Below are positions 16,364 to 25,607 of a DNA stretch of 46,664 bases, one piece after another. Origin of the DNA: a virus. Made by a program: the position numbers and the translations under genes. Each line of letters starts with the position of its first letter. Position 1 is the first letter of the stretch. Under the pieces are notes generated by a model. It saw only the letters and a program-made list of their open reading frames with translations, was not told where the DNA came from and did no database searches. The stretch is taken from the IMG/VR virus record IMGVR_UViG_3300033153_003115, positions 1 through 46,664 of that record; one strand, 5' to 3'.

Positions 16364-16756
16364 TTAAAAATATACAGTCTGTGCCAATCTATACTCTACA
16401 GATCCCCAACTTGAGTGACCTTTACTTATATTGCTGTCGGAAACACGACTCTCTATCCCGATCCATGTATCTTGCCATATTTTAGCATAATTATCGGGCA
16501 ACGCATAGGTTATTAACGCATGACCGGCAACGCATCCCCCAAAATATATATTAACATTATCTCTATGTGGCCTTGAGCCTAATATTTTGTTTTTCTCACC
16601 CCTCCAAGGTGTTTTAGCTATTACGAGCGTTTGTCTCCAATCGTTGTATATGGTCGCCAAAAAAACCAGTTCTCTTGCGGTTTTTTCTTGAGTCCACGCA
16701 GATTCGCCAGCTTTTGGAATTGCGATTAAAAATAGTATTAAAATAAAAACTTTCAT
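16364..16756 (-). CDS. Small exported protein with conserved NILG-type core
   Basis: 130 residues. Residues 1-19 are a Sec signal ending AGESA. The mature part (ARELVFLATIYNDWRQTLVI, then NKILGSRPHRDNVNIYFGG, then an alanine-rich helix and a final GSVEYRLAQTVYF strand) resembles a widespread small periplasmic family seen in phages and bacteria, with the plan 'D-W-x-Q-T ... NxILG-x-x-P'. Its role is not known. It is the first of four signal-peptide genes in this block. Confidence 0.65.
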   Translation of the reverse strand: MKVFILILFLIAIPKAGESAWTQEKTARELVFLATIYNDWRQTLVIAKTPWRGEKNKILGSRPHRDNVNIYFGGCVAGHALITYALPDNYAKIWQDTWIGIESRVSDSNISKGHSSWGSVEYRLAQTVYF

Positions 16757-16768
16757 ATTGCCTGCTTA

Positions 16769-18043
16769 TTAATCCAGCGGTAGAATAGCGTTAAATTTAT
16801 ATTCACCTATATTCATGCCTCCGTCTGATAAAGCTCTCAATGTTCCTCCGTCAGTTAAAACAAAACCCCACAAAGCATTGGCAGGAGAAGCCCCTACAGT
16901 CCCAGAGAAATATTGATCATAGTCAGGTTGTGTTATGCTCGTTCCTGAGAGTTGCCTCTCGTCCGTTCCCAGATAGTTTCCAGTTGTTGTGAATACGCCA
17001 CAGATATGAATAGATCTACCATCAGCCGCAACCCTATACCTCATTATGGGGACTCCCTGCACTACTCCAGATACCGGTGTTAATGTGACCCAATCGCCCC
17101 ACATACCATTTAGGGCATCAACTGCGGCAGCTACTAAACCTGCTGGGGTTACTGCTCTCTCTGCGTCTGTCCCGGCTACCGCCTCGGCTACAGTCGCAAG
17201 TTCGAGTATGCCGGTTCTTTCCTCTGTTGATGTCCGGCTATTTAATGATGCTGGTGTAATTACTTTCCCCGCTTCCGTTCCGGTAATTGTTTCAGCATTA
17301 CTCGCAAGGGCATATTTTTTTATTAAGGTTGGTGTGTCTGTTATTGTGCCGATAGACGTTGTAACACTTACAACCCATCCGTTATCCCAATCGCTCCAGG
17401 TATAAGAAAATTCACCGGCTAAAAAGTTAACGACGGCAATTTGTGGCATGTCCCATTCGCTATCCACAGCGCCGATATAAATAGCCGGGTATGTTCCATC
17501 ATGCCCGAATTGCACAGCGTAACTAATATTATTATTTGTTATTGCTGTTGTATTTTGCCATTCTTCTGCGGCGCTGTTTGCGTACCCGCCTAATGTCATA
17601 GTGAAGGTTTCACCGGTTGCGTCATCATATACCATGAGGTCGAACATTAATTTAGTATCGGGCCATTCTCCCATTGGTAACTGAATTTTAATATAACCGG
17701 TTTCTGTTGCCGACGATCTTAAAACGGCCCCGTCTGGTGAAGGGTTAACAGGGTATTCAGGGTTTGCACCACCACCGCCATCGTCGAAGCTTGGGTAATT
17801 CCTAATCTCTGCCCCGGCTGCATCCGTGATATAAAATCTTGTATCCCCGTCAATCCATATTGTGGCCTCTCCCCATGAGTCTAAGGCAATAGGGTTTTCG
17901 TGAGCAACGGTGTTGTCCTCGTCTTGATACGTTACTTTGTCGGTTGTTGTTCCAACGATGTAAGTATGGATCAACCCACCGGCCAAAGGTTTGCCATTTG
18001 CGTCGAATTGCTTGAACTGGCTATTTGTTATTAGTGTTGTCAT
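16769..18043 (-). CDS. Tail fibre/spike with P22-type anchoring head
   Basis: 424 residues. Residues 1-75 (QFKQFDANGKPLAGGLIHTY, then TTTDKVTYQDEDNTVAHENP, GEATIWIDGDTRFYI) are the conserved virion-binding head of podovirus spikes. The middle has fibre-like strands. Residues 240-320 contain the repeat plan TEAGKVITPASLNSRTS / TDAERAVTPAGLVAAA found in tail-fibre shafts. The C-terminus would be the receptor-binding tip. No signal peptide, unlike its downstream neighbours. The start overlaps the upstream stop by one base (TAATG). Confidence 0.75.
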   Translation of the reverse strand: MTTLITNSQFKQFDANGKPLAGGLIHTYIVGTTTDKVTYQDEDNTVAHENPIALDSWGEATIWIDGDTRFYITDAAGAEIRNYPSFDDGGGGANPEYPVNPSPDGAVLRSSATETGYIKIQLPMGEWPDTKLMFDLMVYDDATGETFTMTLGGYANSAAEEWQNTTAITNNNISYAVQFGHDGTYPAIYIGAVDSEWDMPQIAVVNFLAGEFSYTWSDWDNGWVVSVTTSIGTITDTPTLIKKYALASNAETITGTEAGKVITPASLNSRTSTEERTGILELATVAEAVAGTDAERAVTPAGLVAAAVDALNGMWGDWVTLTPVSGVVQGVPIMRYRVAADGRSIHICGVFTTTGNYLGTDERQLSGTSITQPDYDQYFSGTVGASPANALWGFVLTDGGTLRALSDGGMNIGEYKFNAILPLD

Positions 18044-20805
18044 TACTTCTCCTCGTCTGTAGCCAATGCCCTATCTATTATTTCCATTTTTGCCCTGTCC
18101 ATATAGTTTAGTAATTCTCTTTCTATTATTTTTACAGGCGGTTTCTTTCTGGATGCCTTTTCAATTATTTTAGCAAGATCAGGATCATATAAAAGCTTGG
18201 CTATAAAATCACTGGTTTCTTTTTCGTTGAGGTTTTTTAGTTTTCCAAGTCCTAACTTGCCAAGTTTTAATGTATAGCTTATTCCGGGGATATGAGCTAT
18301 TGAACCAATTACGCTTGCTATTGCGCTCATTTTCTCCGCCGTATCCGGTCCACCACCAACACCTTTTGCTGTTCTATTCATAATCAACAATGCTTTTCTT
18401 ACTGTCTGTAATGCTTTTATTTTGTCTGATTGACCTTTGTATAATACCGCCATTGCTGGCGCGTACTTTCTTAATGATTTATCAAGAGTTGCTTTGCTCA
18501 GTTGGTCTTTACCTTTTAACGTTTTGGCCGTTGTTTTAGCCTGCTCGTACATGAAATCCTTAAAGCCGTTTTCAAGTCCTTTTACAGCATCTTTATTTCC
18601 CTTGACTCGCTTTATGAGGTTCCGCATAATATCGCCGGTATTCTTTCCGCTGATACCTTCCCCACCTTCAAAAGCTCTCGCGACTGCATTTTGCGGGTCA
18701 GAGTTCAGCATTTTTGCTGCAATCGATTTACTAAAATCCGCCTCAGCTATTCGGGCCTGCTGTAATGATTTATGTGCTTTTTCTGCTGTTGTAAACTGGT
18801 CTTTAATTCCGTATCGTTCTAAAACCTTTTCATTTTTCTTTAACCAGTTATTAAGACCTGGAGCGTTCAATATTCCGTCATCACCGTATTTAACTTTATT
18901 AGCCATATCATCTGCGTAATGCCTTAACATGATATTACCGGCTTTTTCTGGACCGACTGCATTAATAAATTTATCGGCGCTTTCAACGTCCATCAGTTTC
19001 AACGGTCTTTTTTCTGCTGGTAATTTCTTTCCGCCTTGAAACTTTCCAGCCATTTCAAGTTCGTCCATTACGCCTGTCCTGAATCGGTCATGTATTTGGC
19101 TTTTGCTAAAATCTTTTGCGTTTTGATATGCAATAGCCGCGTTCTTTGCTGGTTCGGCTTCTGCAAGTTGGGTTTCAAGGGTTGCTTTTGTTTCCTTTAA
19201 GTGTGTGACGATAGCTTTTTCTTTAGCCTTTAACATCGGAGGATCGCCAAAATTAGTTTTATAACTTTTGACCATTCGGTTTTCCCATTGCTCAATCGGT
19301 TCTTGAACCTGTCTCATCATGCCGGGTATGTTTTCATCTTGTATTCGTTTTTCAATTGCTTTTATGTCTGGTTTTGCTACTGCTGTTTCTACACCCTCTT
19401 TTAGTAATTTAGCCTCTGTTTCTGCTAACTTTTTTTGCATCTGCTTAGGATGAACAACTTTACCTTTAATCGTTGCAAAGTCTCCCTTTTCCGCTGCTTC
19501 GCCTAATAGTCTGAAATCTTCGTTTATTGCTGTTTTGATTTGACCAAGCGCCCGTTTTGCTGTCTTATCTGCGTTAACGTCAAATATCACATCGTTCAGC
19601 TCTCTTTCAGCCGTTTGAAGCCCTTTTATTGTCTTTGGTCTTAGCTTATAGTTTTCATAGTGCTGTTTTACTATTTTTTGCGCTGTTGACGGTTCCGCAG
19701 CTAATTCCTTGAAAACTGTTTCTGTGTTTGCCGGAGCCATTTCGTAATTAGGTACTTTGTCCCAATATTCTTTTTCAAGTTTTTTTACAGGCTCCTGAAC
19801 TTCTTTTATGGTCTCGGTAATTTTCTTGCCTGTTACCTGTGGCGTTTCTGTCGGTATTGCCGCTTCGGTTGCCTTTGCTGTTCTTTCTGCTGTCTCTGCT
19901 CCGGCTCTTAACGTTGCCTTCTGAGTTGCCAATTCGCTGACAACATCGCCAATAGTTTGACCACCTTGGAATTTAGATGTTAGAAAGTTTTCGATAGCTT
20001 CCACGTTTTCGGCTTGCTGAACCTGGTCTAATTCTGCGGCTACACCTGATTTTGATTCTAAGCCTCTTTGAAGTTTAATTAGGCCGGGATCTCCGGTCTT
20101 CTGTCCGATGGTGGATTTAAAGCCCGGAACCTCATCACCCACACTTATTGATTCTGCAAGGTTTTTATCATATTGCGCCAAGTGCCCCCGGTTCTCTTGG
20201 ATTATCTCGGCTGCCCGTTTTGAAACTTGTTCTTCTGTCATTGCCGGTGTATTTTTTCTCACAAGATCCTTAACTTTATTGAATCCACCAGAAACGCCGC
20301 GACCTGCTAATGATAAAATTTTCATTGCTGCTGGTCCGCCAAACTCAAAAGTCAAACCTGTTTTAAAGTCTTGGAGCTGGTTTGTAATTTGTTTCATGGC
20401 TGGTCGTGTTTTTACTTCTGGCGGTAGAGTTACAGAGTCTTCTAAATAGTCCAATACGTTTTTAGCTGCTGTGTATCCTCCTGCTGCACCTGCCGCCGCT
20501 ACTACTGGTGCCAGTGGTCCTGCTGGTGCGCCTAAAGCCAAACCACCTGTCGCGCCCGCTACTGAAGACAAGCCTTCAATTGTTGGTCTCGCAAGATGTA
20601 TTCCTGATTTAACGCCTTCTTTTGTGACATCTCCAATTCTTTTAAATAAGGTTCCGGCACTGCCGAGCTGTGAAGGGTCTATTGGTTTTAATTCCTGCCC
20701 CGGTTCGTCAAGCGTAAACCCTTCAGGCAATTCAGCGCCGTATGTTTTCTGCTCTGGCTCGTCAAGTGCGAAGCCTTCTGGTAGTTCTGCGCCGTATTCA
20801 GCCAT
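18043..20805 (-). CDS. Large ejection protein (P22 gp16-like position)
   Basis: 920 residues. Residues 4-17 and 22-35 are two copies of YGAELPEGF(A/T)LDEP, a short motif also seen at the N-termini of other phage injected proteins. Residues 75-115 are a glycine/alanine-rich hydrophobic stretch that could enter a membrane. About 190-760 is helical and coiled-coil with K/E/A-rich segments. This is the architecture of internal proteins that are ejected with the DNA. It follows the gp7- and gp20-like genes as gp16 does in P22. No lytic transglycosylase motif is seen. Confidence 0.65.
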   Translation of the reverse strand: MAEYGAELPEGFALDEPEQKTYGAELPEGFTLDEPGQELKPIDPSQLGSAGTLFKRIGDVTKEGVKSGIHLARPTIEGLSSVAGATGGLALGAPAGPLAPVVAAAGAAGGYTAAKNVLDYLEDSVTLPPEVKTRPAMKQITNQLQDFKTGLTFEFGGPAAMKILSLAGRGVSGGFNKVKDLVRKNTPAMTEEQVSKRAAEIIQENRGHLAQYDKNLAESISVGDEVPGFKSTIGQKTGDPGLIKLQRGLESKSGVAAELDQVQQAENVEAIENFLTSKFQGGQTIGDVVSELATQKATLRAGAETAERTAKATEAAIPTETPQVTGKKITETIKEVQEPVKKLEKEYWDKVPNYEMAPANTETVFKELAAEPSTAQKIVKQHYENYKLRPKTIKGLQTAERELNDVIFDVNADKTAKRALGQIKTAINEDFRLLGEAAEKGDFATIKGKVVHPKQMQKKLAETEAKLLKEGVETAVAKPDIKAIEKRIQDENIPGMMRQVQEPIEQWENRMVKSYKTNFGDPPMLKAKEKAIVTHLKETKATLETQLAEAEPAKNAAIAYQNAKDFSKSQIHDRFRTGVMDELEMAGKFQGGKKLPAEKRPLKLMDVESADKFINAVGPEKAGNIMLRHYADDMANKVKYGDDGILNAPGLNNWLKKNEKVLERYGIKDQFTTAEKAHKSLQQARIAEADFSKSIAAKMLNSDPQNAVARAFEGGEGISGKNTGDIMRNLIKRVKGNKDAVKGLENGFKDFMYEQAKTTAKTLKGKDQLSKATLDKSLRKYAPAMAVLYKGQSDKIKALQTVRKALLIMNRTAKGVGGGPDTAEKMSAIASVIGSIAHIPGISYTLKLGKLGLGKLKNLNEKETSDFIAKLLYDPDLAKIIEKASRKKPPVKIIERELLNYMDRAKMEIIDRALATDEEK

Positions 20806-22004
20806 TATATATTATCCTTCCAAACTCCACCGGAAAAAATAAGCTTTCCACCGTTTGCGGTTTGGCCTTCTGTGTATTTTTGTTTTTCTTTTGGCTGCCC
20901 CTGATGCCCCTCGGTGTACTCATCCGGCAATTTAATTCCATACCCGTAATCTCTATTCATAAGTCTACCTGTTCTTGCCAAGCCTCTCATCTGCGTTCTA
21001 AACCATGCGTTGAAAACTCGCGGCGATGATTCTACCGGGAATGCCTCTTCCTCTATTTCAATAGCTTTGTCAGTTACGCCGTTCATTTTCATGGCGGATG
21101 TAATAATAAAAAGTGAATCTGCTCTTTGCGTCATATACTCAGCAAGTACCGGGTCATTTAATTGTCCCTTTTTCCATGCTTCAAACTTGCCTTTCAGCTT
21201 AATGTTTGAAAAATCAAGGTTATTTGCTGTCACCTTCATTTCCTGAAGCAATTCCATACCTGATTCTATATTTTGCGCTCTGGCTCTTGTTAACCTACCA
21301 CCAGCCGTTGCGCCTGTTCGCCTATTCTTAGTGGCTTCAAAATCCATTTTCCTAAGTTTATCAATAGTAAGTGGCTGCCCTAATTCTTCAGCTTTTTCCG
21401 CTGCCGCTTCGAATGCGTCTAACATTGGGCCAGTTATCCTACCACTTGGTAACCAACCATCAGCCATTAACTTTGCTATGTGTGGCCTTGCGCCTGCTCC
21501 TCCTTTCGGGATTGCTGGCTTTGCTAAACTCCAACCCTCTTCCGGTATAAATTCCTTACCTTTTTCAACCGGAACTCTTTTAGTAGCTCCGTCAGGTCCG
21601 TATATTGTCAGCTGCTCTGATGGCTTAGGCTTATCAAGCCCCATCTGACTTCTTAAATTGCCGATGTATTGTTTTTTCTCTTCTGTCGGCATTTGTTCAA
21701 ACTGTGATACCTCGTCAGCTTCGTGAGGATTCCGGCCTTTATACCAATTAACAGCCTTGCCTATATTTACTTCAAAATTAGGGTCGTCTGTTTTCATATT
21801 CCCAATAATTAACCCTAAGTCTTTTCTGGCCGCGTCTTGGCTTTTTTGGTCAACTGCTTGTTTTTTTAACCCCATGCTATAATCTTGGAGTGCGTTTGTC
21901 CTTTGCTGCTGTTTCTGCAATCTTTGCCTGTCGCCGTAATAGTTAGCGGCTTGGTTCATCTGGTTGCCGACTTGAAAGGCTTTGCTTAAGTCAAATTGAG
22001 TCAT
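20805..22004 (-). CDS. Ejection protein (P22 gp20-like position)
   Basis: 399 residues, glutamine-rich helical head (residues 10-65: QVGNQMNQAANYYGDRQRLQ and following), then mixed helices and a polar tail. No catalytic motif. Size, composition and place between the gp7-like and gp16-like genes fit a DNA-injection protein packaged in the head. It overlaps the next gene by one base. Confidence 0.6.
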   Translation of the reverse strand: MTQFDLSKAFQVGNQMNQAANYYGDRQRLQKQQQRTNALQDYSMGLKKQAVDQKSQDAARKDLGLIIGNMKTDDPNFEVNIGKAVNWYKGRNPHEADEVSQFEQMPTEEKKQYIGNLRSQMGLDKPKPSEQLTIYGPDGATKRVPVEKGKEFIPEEGWSLAKPAIPKGGAGARPHIAKLMADGWLPSGRITGPMLDAFEAAAEKAEELGQPLTIDKLRKMDFEATKNRRTGATAGGRLTRARAQNIESGMELLQEMKVTANNLDFSNIKLKGKFEAWKKGQLNDPVLAEYMTQRADSLFIITSAMKMNGVTDKAIEIEEEAFPVESSPRVFNAWFRTQMRGLARTGRLMNRDYGYGIKLPDEYTEGHQGQPKEKQKYTEGQTANGGKLIFSGGVWKDNI

Positions 22005-22007
22005 TTT

Positions 22008-22757
22008 TTAATCCTCCCACATTGACGTGTACGAGCCATCACCGGATGCTCTACCAGACCAATTATTGGGGAGGCTATATGTACCGCCACCACCAACGCC
22101 ACCACCGCCACCTTGCCCGCCAGCATATTGCATTCCACCCATTAATAAGCCTGTGACGTTTTGAAGTCCTTGGTTATAAGCGTCAGCCTTTCCTATTACA
22201 CCCTGTGCTTGCGCGTTCGCTCCAGACATTGCATAACTGCCCTGGTTTGCTGCGTTCTGTGCGCCCATTTGCCCCATTGTGTTTACTTGCTGTTGCCCCA
22301 TTCCAGCCATTGACATATAAGGGTTCATTGATTGGTAGTACTGGTTAAGATAATTGTCGTAATCTCTACCGGCTACGTTTTGAGAATAATCAAGCATTTC
22401 CCTTGATGTTGCTCCGGTGTTGTAATATCCTCCGGCCCTTGATTTTGCCTCGATACCTTTTAAGCCTTCATCTCTCATAAAATTAGCATAGTCGGACATT
22501 TCAAAGTCCTCCATGCTCGGCCTGTTACCCATCATTTCCTCAAGAGTACCAAGCGCCCGTTCTCCTGCTTCCATCCACGGTAATTGGTCTTCTCTCGTTT
22601 GCTCGAATTGCTTTTGTCCCAAATCCGCTGCATATCTTGTGCCTGCTGCTGAAATATCGGCTGCTTTTTCGGCTGCTTTCCCTGACTCATGAGCGCCGTA
22701 TATTGAAGCTGCTCCACCTACAAGCATACTCCCGCCTATTGCTAAAGCTGTTCCCAT
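22008..22757 (-). CDS. DNA transfer protein (P22 gp7-like)
   Basis: 249 residues. Residues 1-22 are a hydrophobic, glycine-rich head (ALAIGGSMLVGGAASIYGA), then a helix with QFEQTREDQLPWMEAGERAL, and the block NFMRDEGLKGIEAKSRAGGY followed by NTGATSREML. These are hallmarks of the gp7-type ejection proteins of podoviruses, which form part of the DNA conduit. The C-terminus is glycine-rich. It overlaps the upstream gene by 16 bases. Confidence 0.75.
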   Translation of the reverse strand: MGTALAIGGSMLVGGAASIYGAHESGKAAEKAADISAAGTRYAADLGQKQFEQTREDQLPWMEAGERALGTLEEMMGNRPSMEDFEMSDYANFMRDEGLKGIEAKSRAGGYYNTGATSREMLDYSQNVAGRDYDNYLNQYYQSMNPYMSMAGMGQQQVNTMGQMGAQNAANQGSYAMSGANAQAQGVIGKADAYNQGLQNVTGLLMGGMQYAGGQGGGGGVGGGGTYSLPNNWSGRASGDGSYTSMWED

Positions 22758-23212
22758 TCTGTTCTCCTCATTCCCAATAATATTTCATCATAGAGAATAT
22801 TGTTCTTTTGCACAGAGCTTTTCCTACGTCCTTCGTGTTTCATTCCCATTGATGTTGAAAAGTCTATGACGTTTTTATGAAGTTCTGATATTGAGCAAAT
22901 AAGCTTTTTACAATTTTCTATTTTAGTGAAAGCGTATTTTAATATCTCTGGTGTTATTTTTCTTATTTCTTCGCCACGACCAGCTTTTAAAACATGATAG
23001 TGGATCTCCCATGTTACGCCGTTTTTCGGTAAAAACAATATAACCGTGTTTTTATTGGGGCATAAAGCGTGTACGTTTTCGTTTTGCATTAAAACCTGAA
23101 CTGTAAAATCTTCTCTACGCGGCGATTGGTCGTCAGAAATAAGCGGATATATTGACGGGTCTGTCAAAATTTTGTCGATAAAAGGAATGTATTCTGCGCC
23201 GCACCTTATCAT
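22742..23212 (-). CDS. GNAT-fold protein of the virion module
   Basis: 156 residues. The strand-turn EIHYHVLKAGRGEEIRKI and the later SELHKNVIDFSTSMGMKHEGRRK match the acetyl-CoA-binding and C-terminal parts of GNAT acetyltransferases as they appear in phage head/tail modules. A similar small acetyltransferase-like gene occurs in P22-like phages between tail and ejection genes. The substrate is unknown; it may modify a virion protein. It starts in a four-base overlap with the previous gene. Confidence 0.65.
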   Translation of the reverse strand: MIRCGAEYIPFIDKILTDPSIYPLISDDQSPRREDFTVQVLMQNENVHALCPNKNTVILFLPKNGVTWEIHYHVLKAGRGEEIRKITPEILKYAFTKIENCKKLICSISELHKNVIDFSTSMGMKHEGRRKSSVQKNNILYDEILLGMRRTEWEQL

Positions 23213-23397
23213 TCTGCACCGTTAATGTATGTTATTTCTTCCGTTTCAACCGTAGGTGTAACCTGTATTACTACATCGATTGTATTCGTGTTGTTTATTG
23301 CATCAGTTAAAGTTTGTAACCAATCTCTCCACGGTCTTGTTAAAAAGCCACCTTTGTCGAGCACTGTTGATCTTATTGGAGGTTCTTCTATTCCCAT
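23209..23397 (-). CDS. Small virion-module protein
   Basis: 62 residues. The opening EEPPIRSTVLDKGGFLTRPW followed by a WLQTLTDAIN helix is a recurrent small phage protein type located next to tail genes. It overlaps both neighbours (10 and 4 bases). It may be a tail accessory; no tail-needle (gp26) length coiled coil is present. Confidence 0.6.
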   Translation of the reverse strand: MGIEEPPIRSTVLDKGGFLTRPWRDWLQTLTDAINNTNTIDVVIQVTPTVETEEITYINGAE

Positions 23398-24761
23398 GAT
23401 ACACCACCGAATAAATACGCTCTTTGCATTGATACAAAAAATTCATCTGTAATTCTTATTCTAAAAGCTCTATGTGTTGCTGAACCTAAAGAATAAAATT
23501 CAACCCTTTGCAGGAATTGCCCGACCTTACCCAATGACTCATGAATTACAGTACTCCATGTTTTCCCAAAATCATCAGAATAATCAAGCATAATCTGCGG
23601 ATCTCCAGTTATTTCTGTTGCTGTTTGTATCTCAAGCAACAACCTTTCGAAAAAGGTGGTTCGTGACTCTATGTGCGTGTATTGGGTGGTTCGCTCACGG
23701 TAGATCGGCAACGTGCCGTCTAACCTGCTGGATGGATCAATCTCGTAAATGATGCCGTTCTCTTTATCGCCTACTAAATTTTTACCACTGTAACGAATAA
23801 AACAATTTGACGTATGCCGGTTATTGTAACCGCCTGTACTCCACTTATACCATACTGTAGTGGAGGTGTCAAAACAATATGTTATGTTAGCGCCTGGAAA
23901 GGTTAAAACGTAAACAACGTGACCTTCGATACTATAAGTATACCCTATTGCTTCTTGCGGATCTATTAGGCTACTAATTTGGAAATCTATTGCAGGAGTA
24001 GACACTATTTGCGTTTGTCTTCCTGATAAAACACGTACCTGAAAATTATCATCTAAAAAATAAACAAGGTTGTTGACTTTTGTGGGTGAATATTTAGCAC
24101 CACATCCAGTTTCAATAAAACCACCGGCTCCAATTTTAAAAGGTAATACCGCGCTTCCAGTGGTATAATCTATCTCTATACTATTAGCACCGAAAATGAT
24201 CATGTCTTTGTGATCTGACAATAGACTCACAATAATATCCGGGTATCCTTCCGCTGATATACTTACCCACGATGATAAATCAGTTGATGCAAGGGCGCTC
24301 CCTGTTTCTGGAACTGATATTATAAACCAACCATCTTGATATGTCATGTTTGAAGCTGTTCTGACTAATGTTAGCGTAACACCTGATTGACTGTAAACAT
24401 TAGCGCCATCACAAACGGCCATTTTTGTTCCGTCGTTGAATATCTGACATTGGCCTGCGGAAGTATTAAGGGTTCCTTTTGCTGTTTTTATACCGCCTGC
24501 CCCCGATGGTCCAGTTATACTGTACAGAGTGTCACCTATTACAGCATGGAGAACACCAGCGAAAATATCAAACCCTCTCACCTCGTCGGATTCTTCAGAA
24601 TCAAACCACTGTGCCAATCCGTGAGTGCCCCGTAAATAAGCTTGAGCGTCTCCACCCTCTTTATCTACTTCAACATACATATTGATTAACTCTTGTATAT
24701 TGTTTCGGTCCCTACCTTCGTAAGCGCCACCAATTATATTAAACGGTAATTTAACCGACAT
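23388..24761 (-). CDS. Packaged-DNA stabilisation / tail hub protein (P22 gp10-like)
   Basis: 457 residues. The N-terminus (KLPFNIIGGAYEGRDRNN, then QELINMYVEVD and a G-T-HGLAQW turn) and the beta-propeller-like repeats after it fit the P22 gp10 family, which plugs the portal-gp4 channel and holds the tailspikes. It follows the gp4-like gene with an 11-base overlap, the same order as in P22. Confidence 0.8.
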   Translation of the reverse strand: MSVKLPFNIIGGAYEGRDRNNIQELINMYVEVDKEGGDAQAYLRGTHGLAQWFDSEESDEVRGFDIFAGVLHAVIGDTLYSITGPSGAGGIKTAKGTLNTSAGQCQIFNDGTKMAVCDGANVYSQSGVTLTLVRTASNMTYQDGWFIISVPETGSALASTDLSSWVSISAEGYPDIIVSLLSDHKDMIIFGANSIEIDYTTGSAVLPFKIGAGGFIETGCGAKYSPTKVNNLVYFLDDNFQVRVLSGRQTQIVSTPAIDFQISSLIDPQEAIGYTYSIEGHVVYVLTFPGANITYCFDTSTTVWYKWSTGGYNNRHTSNCFIRYSGKNLVGDKENGIIYEIDPSSRLDGTLPIYRERTTQYTHIESRTTFFERLLLEIQTATEITGDPQIMLDYSDDFGKTWSTVIHESLGKVGQFLQRVEFYSLGSATHRAFRIRITDEFFVSMQRAYLFGGVSWE

Positions 24762-25605
24762 GAAAGGTTACACTCCCTTTTGTAGCGTTCGAGTTAATTA
24801 CTTTTTCAAGCTTCGCTGTTGCCTGCATTTTAATTTTGTCAAGTTTTTCGCTCGGGGTTCCTACTTGTATACCAATTGCAACGGCCAAACTATATTTTAA
24901 AGCTGAGCGCCAAGACTTAGGGAAATTTATTGCATCGGTTATGTTGCTCGTTGTGACTTCTTCCCACCCCTCGTAAGATGTGAAAAATATCTGATGGCCT
25001 GCCACACCTGTTCGCCAAAGTTCTAAGGTTCCGATTGTTGTCCCTGGCGAATAGTGGAAAATTACCGGCGTTCCTTGAGTCTGTTTACTTGGTAAATCAA
25101 CAAAATCGTTTTCCATCTTTTCAGATAGTTGTATGTATGTTCCGTTGTCGTTTAGAGCTGTATAATCGTCTGTTGTTATTAATGCCGCTATGCCGTTATT
25201 TAAAACTCCATAGTCGTCAATTGCAATATCATCGTTGGAGTCTGTAAACTGGTAATAATCGCCCTCTGTCCCAACAACAAGAGCCAAAAAAGCTGCAATG
25301 GTTATCGTGCCTTTGTATGTGACTGCTCCGGCTATAATCTTTGATCTCATTTCAACTATTTCAAGCGGGTGATTAATATCAATATCTTGACCTGTGCCGA
25401 CTGTGTATGATGGTTTACCCGGGGTCACACAAAATTTATATTTAACCTCGTTCCATAATCCAATATCTTCACCTTCCCACTCTCCGAGCAAATCATTTAA
25501 TTCTGTTATTGCCGTGTTGAGTTTGTGGCCGCTTGGAACGTCATTTTCTGCTGACCTACCGCATAAAACTAAAGCGTCTTTTATTAATTTCTGCCAAGTG
25601 CTCAT
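24751..25605 (-). CDS. Tail accessory factor (P22 gp4-like)
   Basis: 284 residues. Residues 1-45 (LIKDALVLCGRSAENDVPSG followed by LNTAITELNDLLGEW) are the helical core of gp4-type connectors, which bind below the portal to close the head. A central insert of beta strands (residues 95-160) is longer than in P22 gp4. The C-terminus (WRSALKYSLAVAIGIQVGTP) is the usual last helix. Neighbours: gp10-like downstream and a zinc-ribbon protein upstream. Confidence 0.75.
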   Translation of the reverse strand: MSTWQKLIKDALVLCGRSAENDVPSGHKLNTAITELNDLLGEWEGEDIGLWNEVKYKFCVTPGKPSYTVGTGQDIDINHPLEIVEMRSKIIAGAVTYKGTITIAAFLALVVGTEGDYYQFTDSNDDIAIDDYGVLNNGIAALITTDDYTALNDNGTYIQLSEKMENDFVDLPSKQTQGTPVIFHYSPGTTIGTLELWRTGVAGHQIFFTSYEGWEEVTTSNITDAINFPKSWRSALKYSLAVAIGIQVGTPSEKLDKIKMQATAKLEKVINSNATKGSVTFHVG

Positions 25606-25607
25606 TT

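Noticed and set aside
18437-18919. Long open frame on the plus strand (160 codons)
   Set aside because: It lies opposite the ejection-protein gene, has no ribosome site, and is an expected shadow of a biased coding strand.
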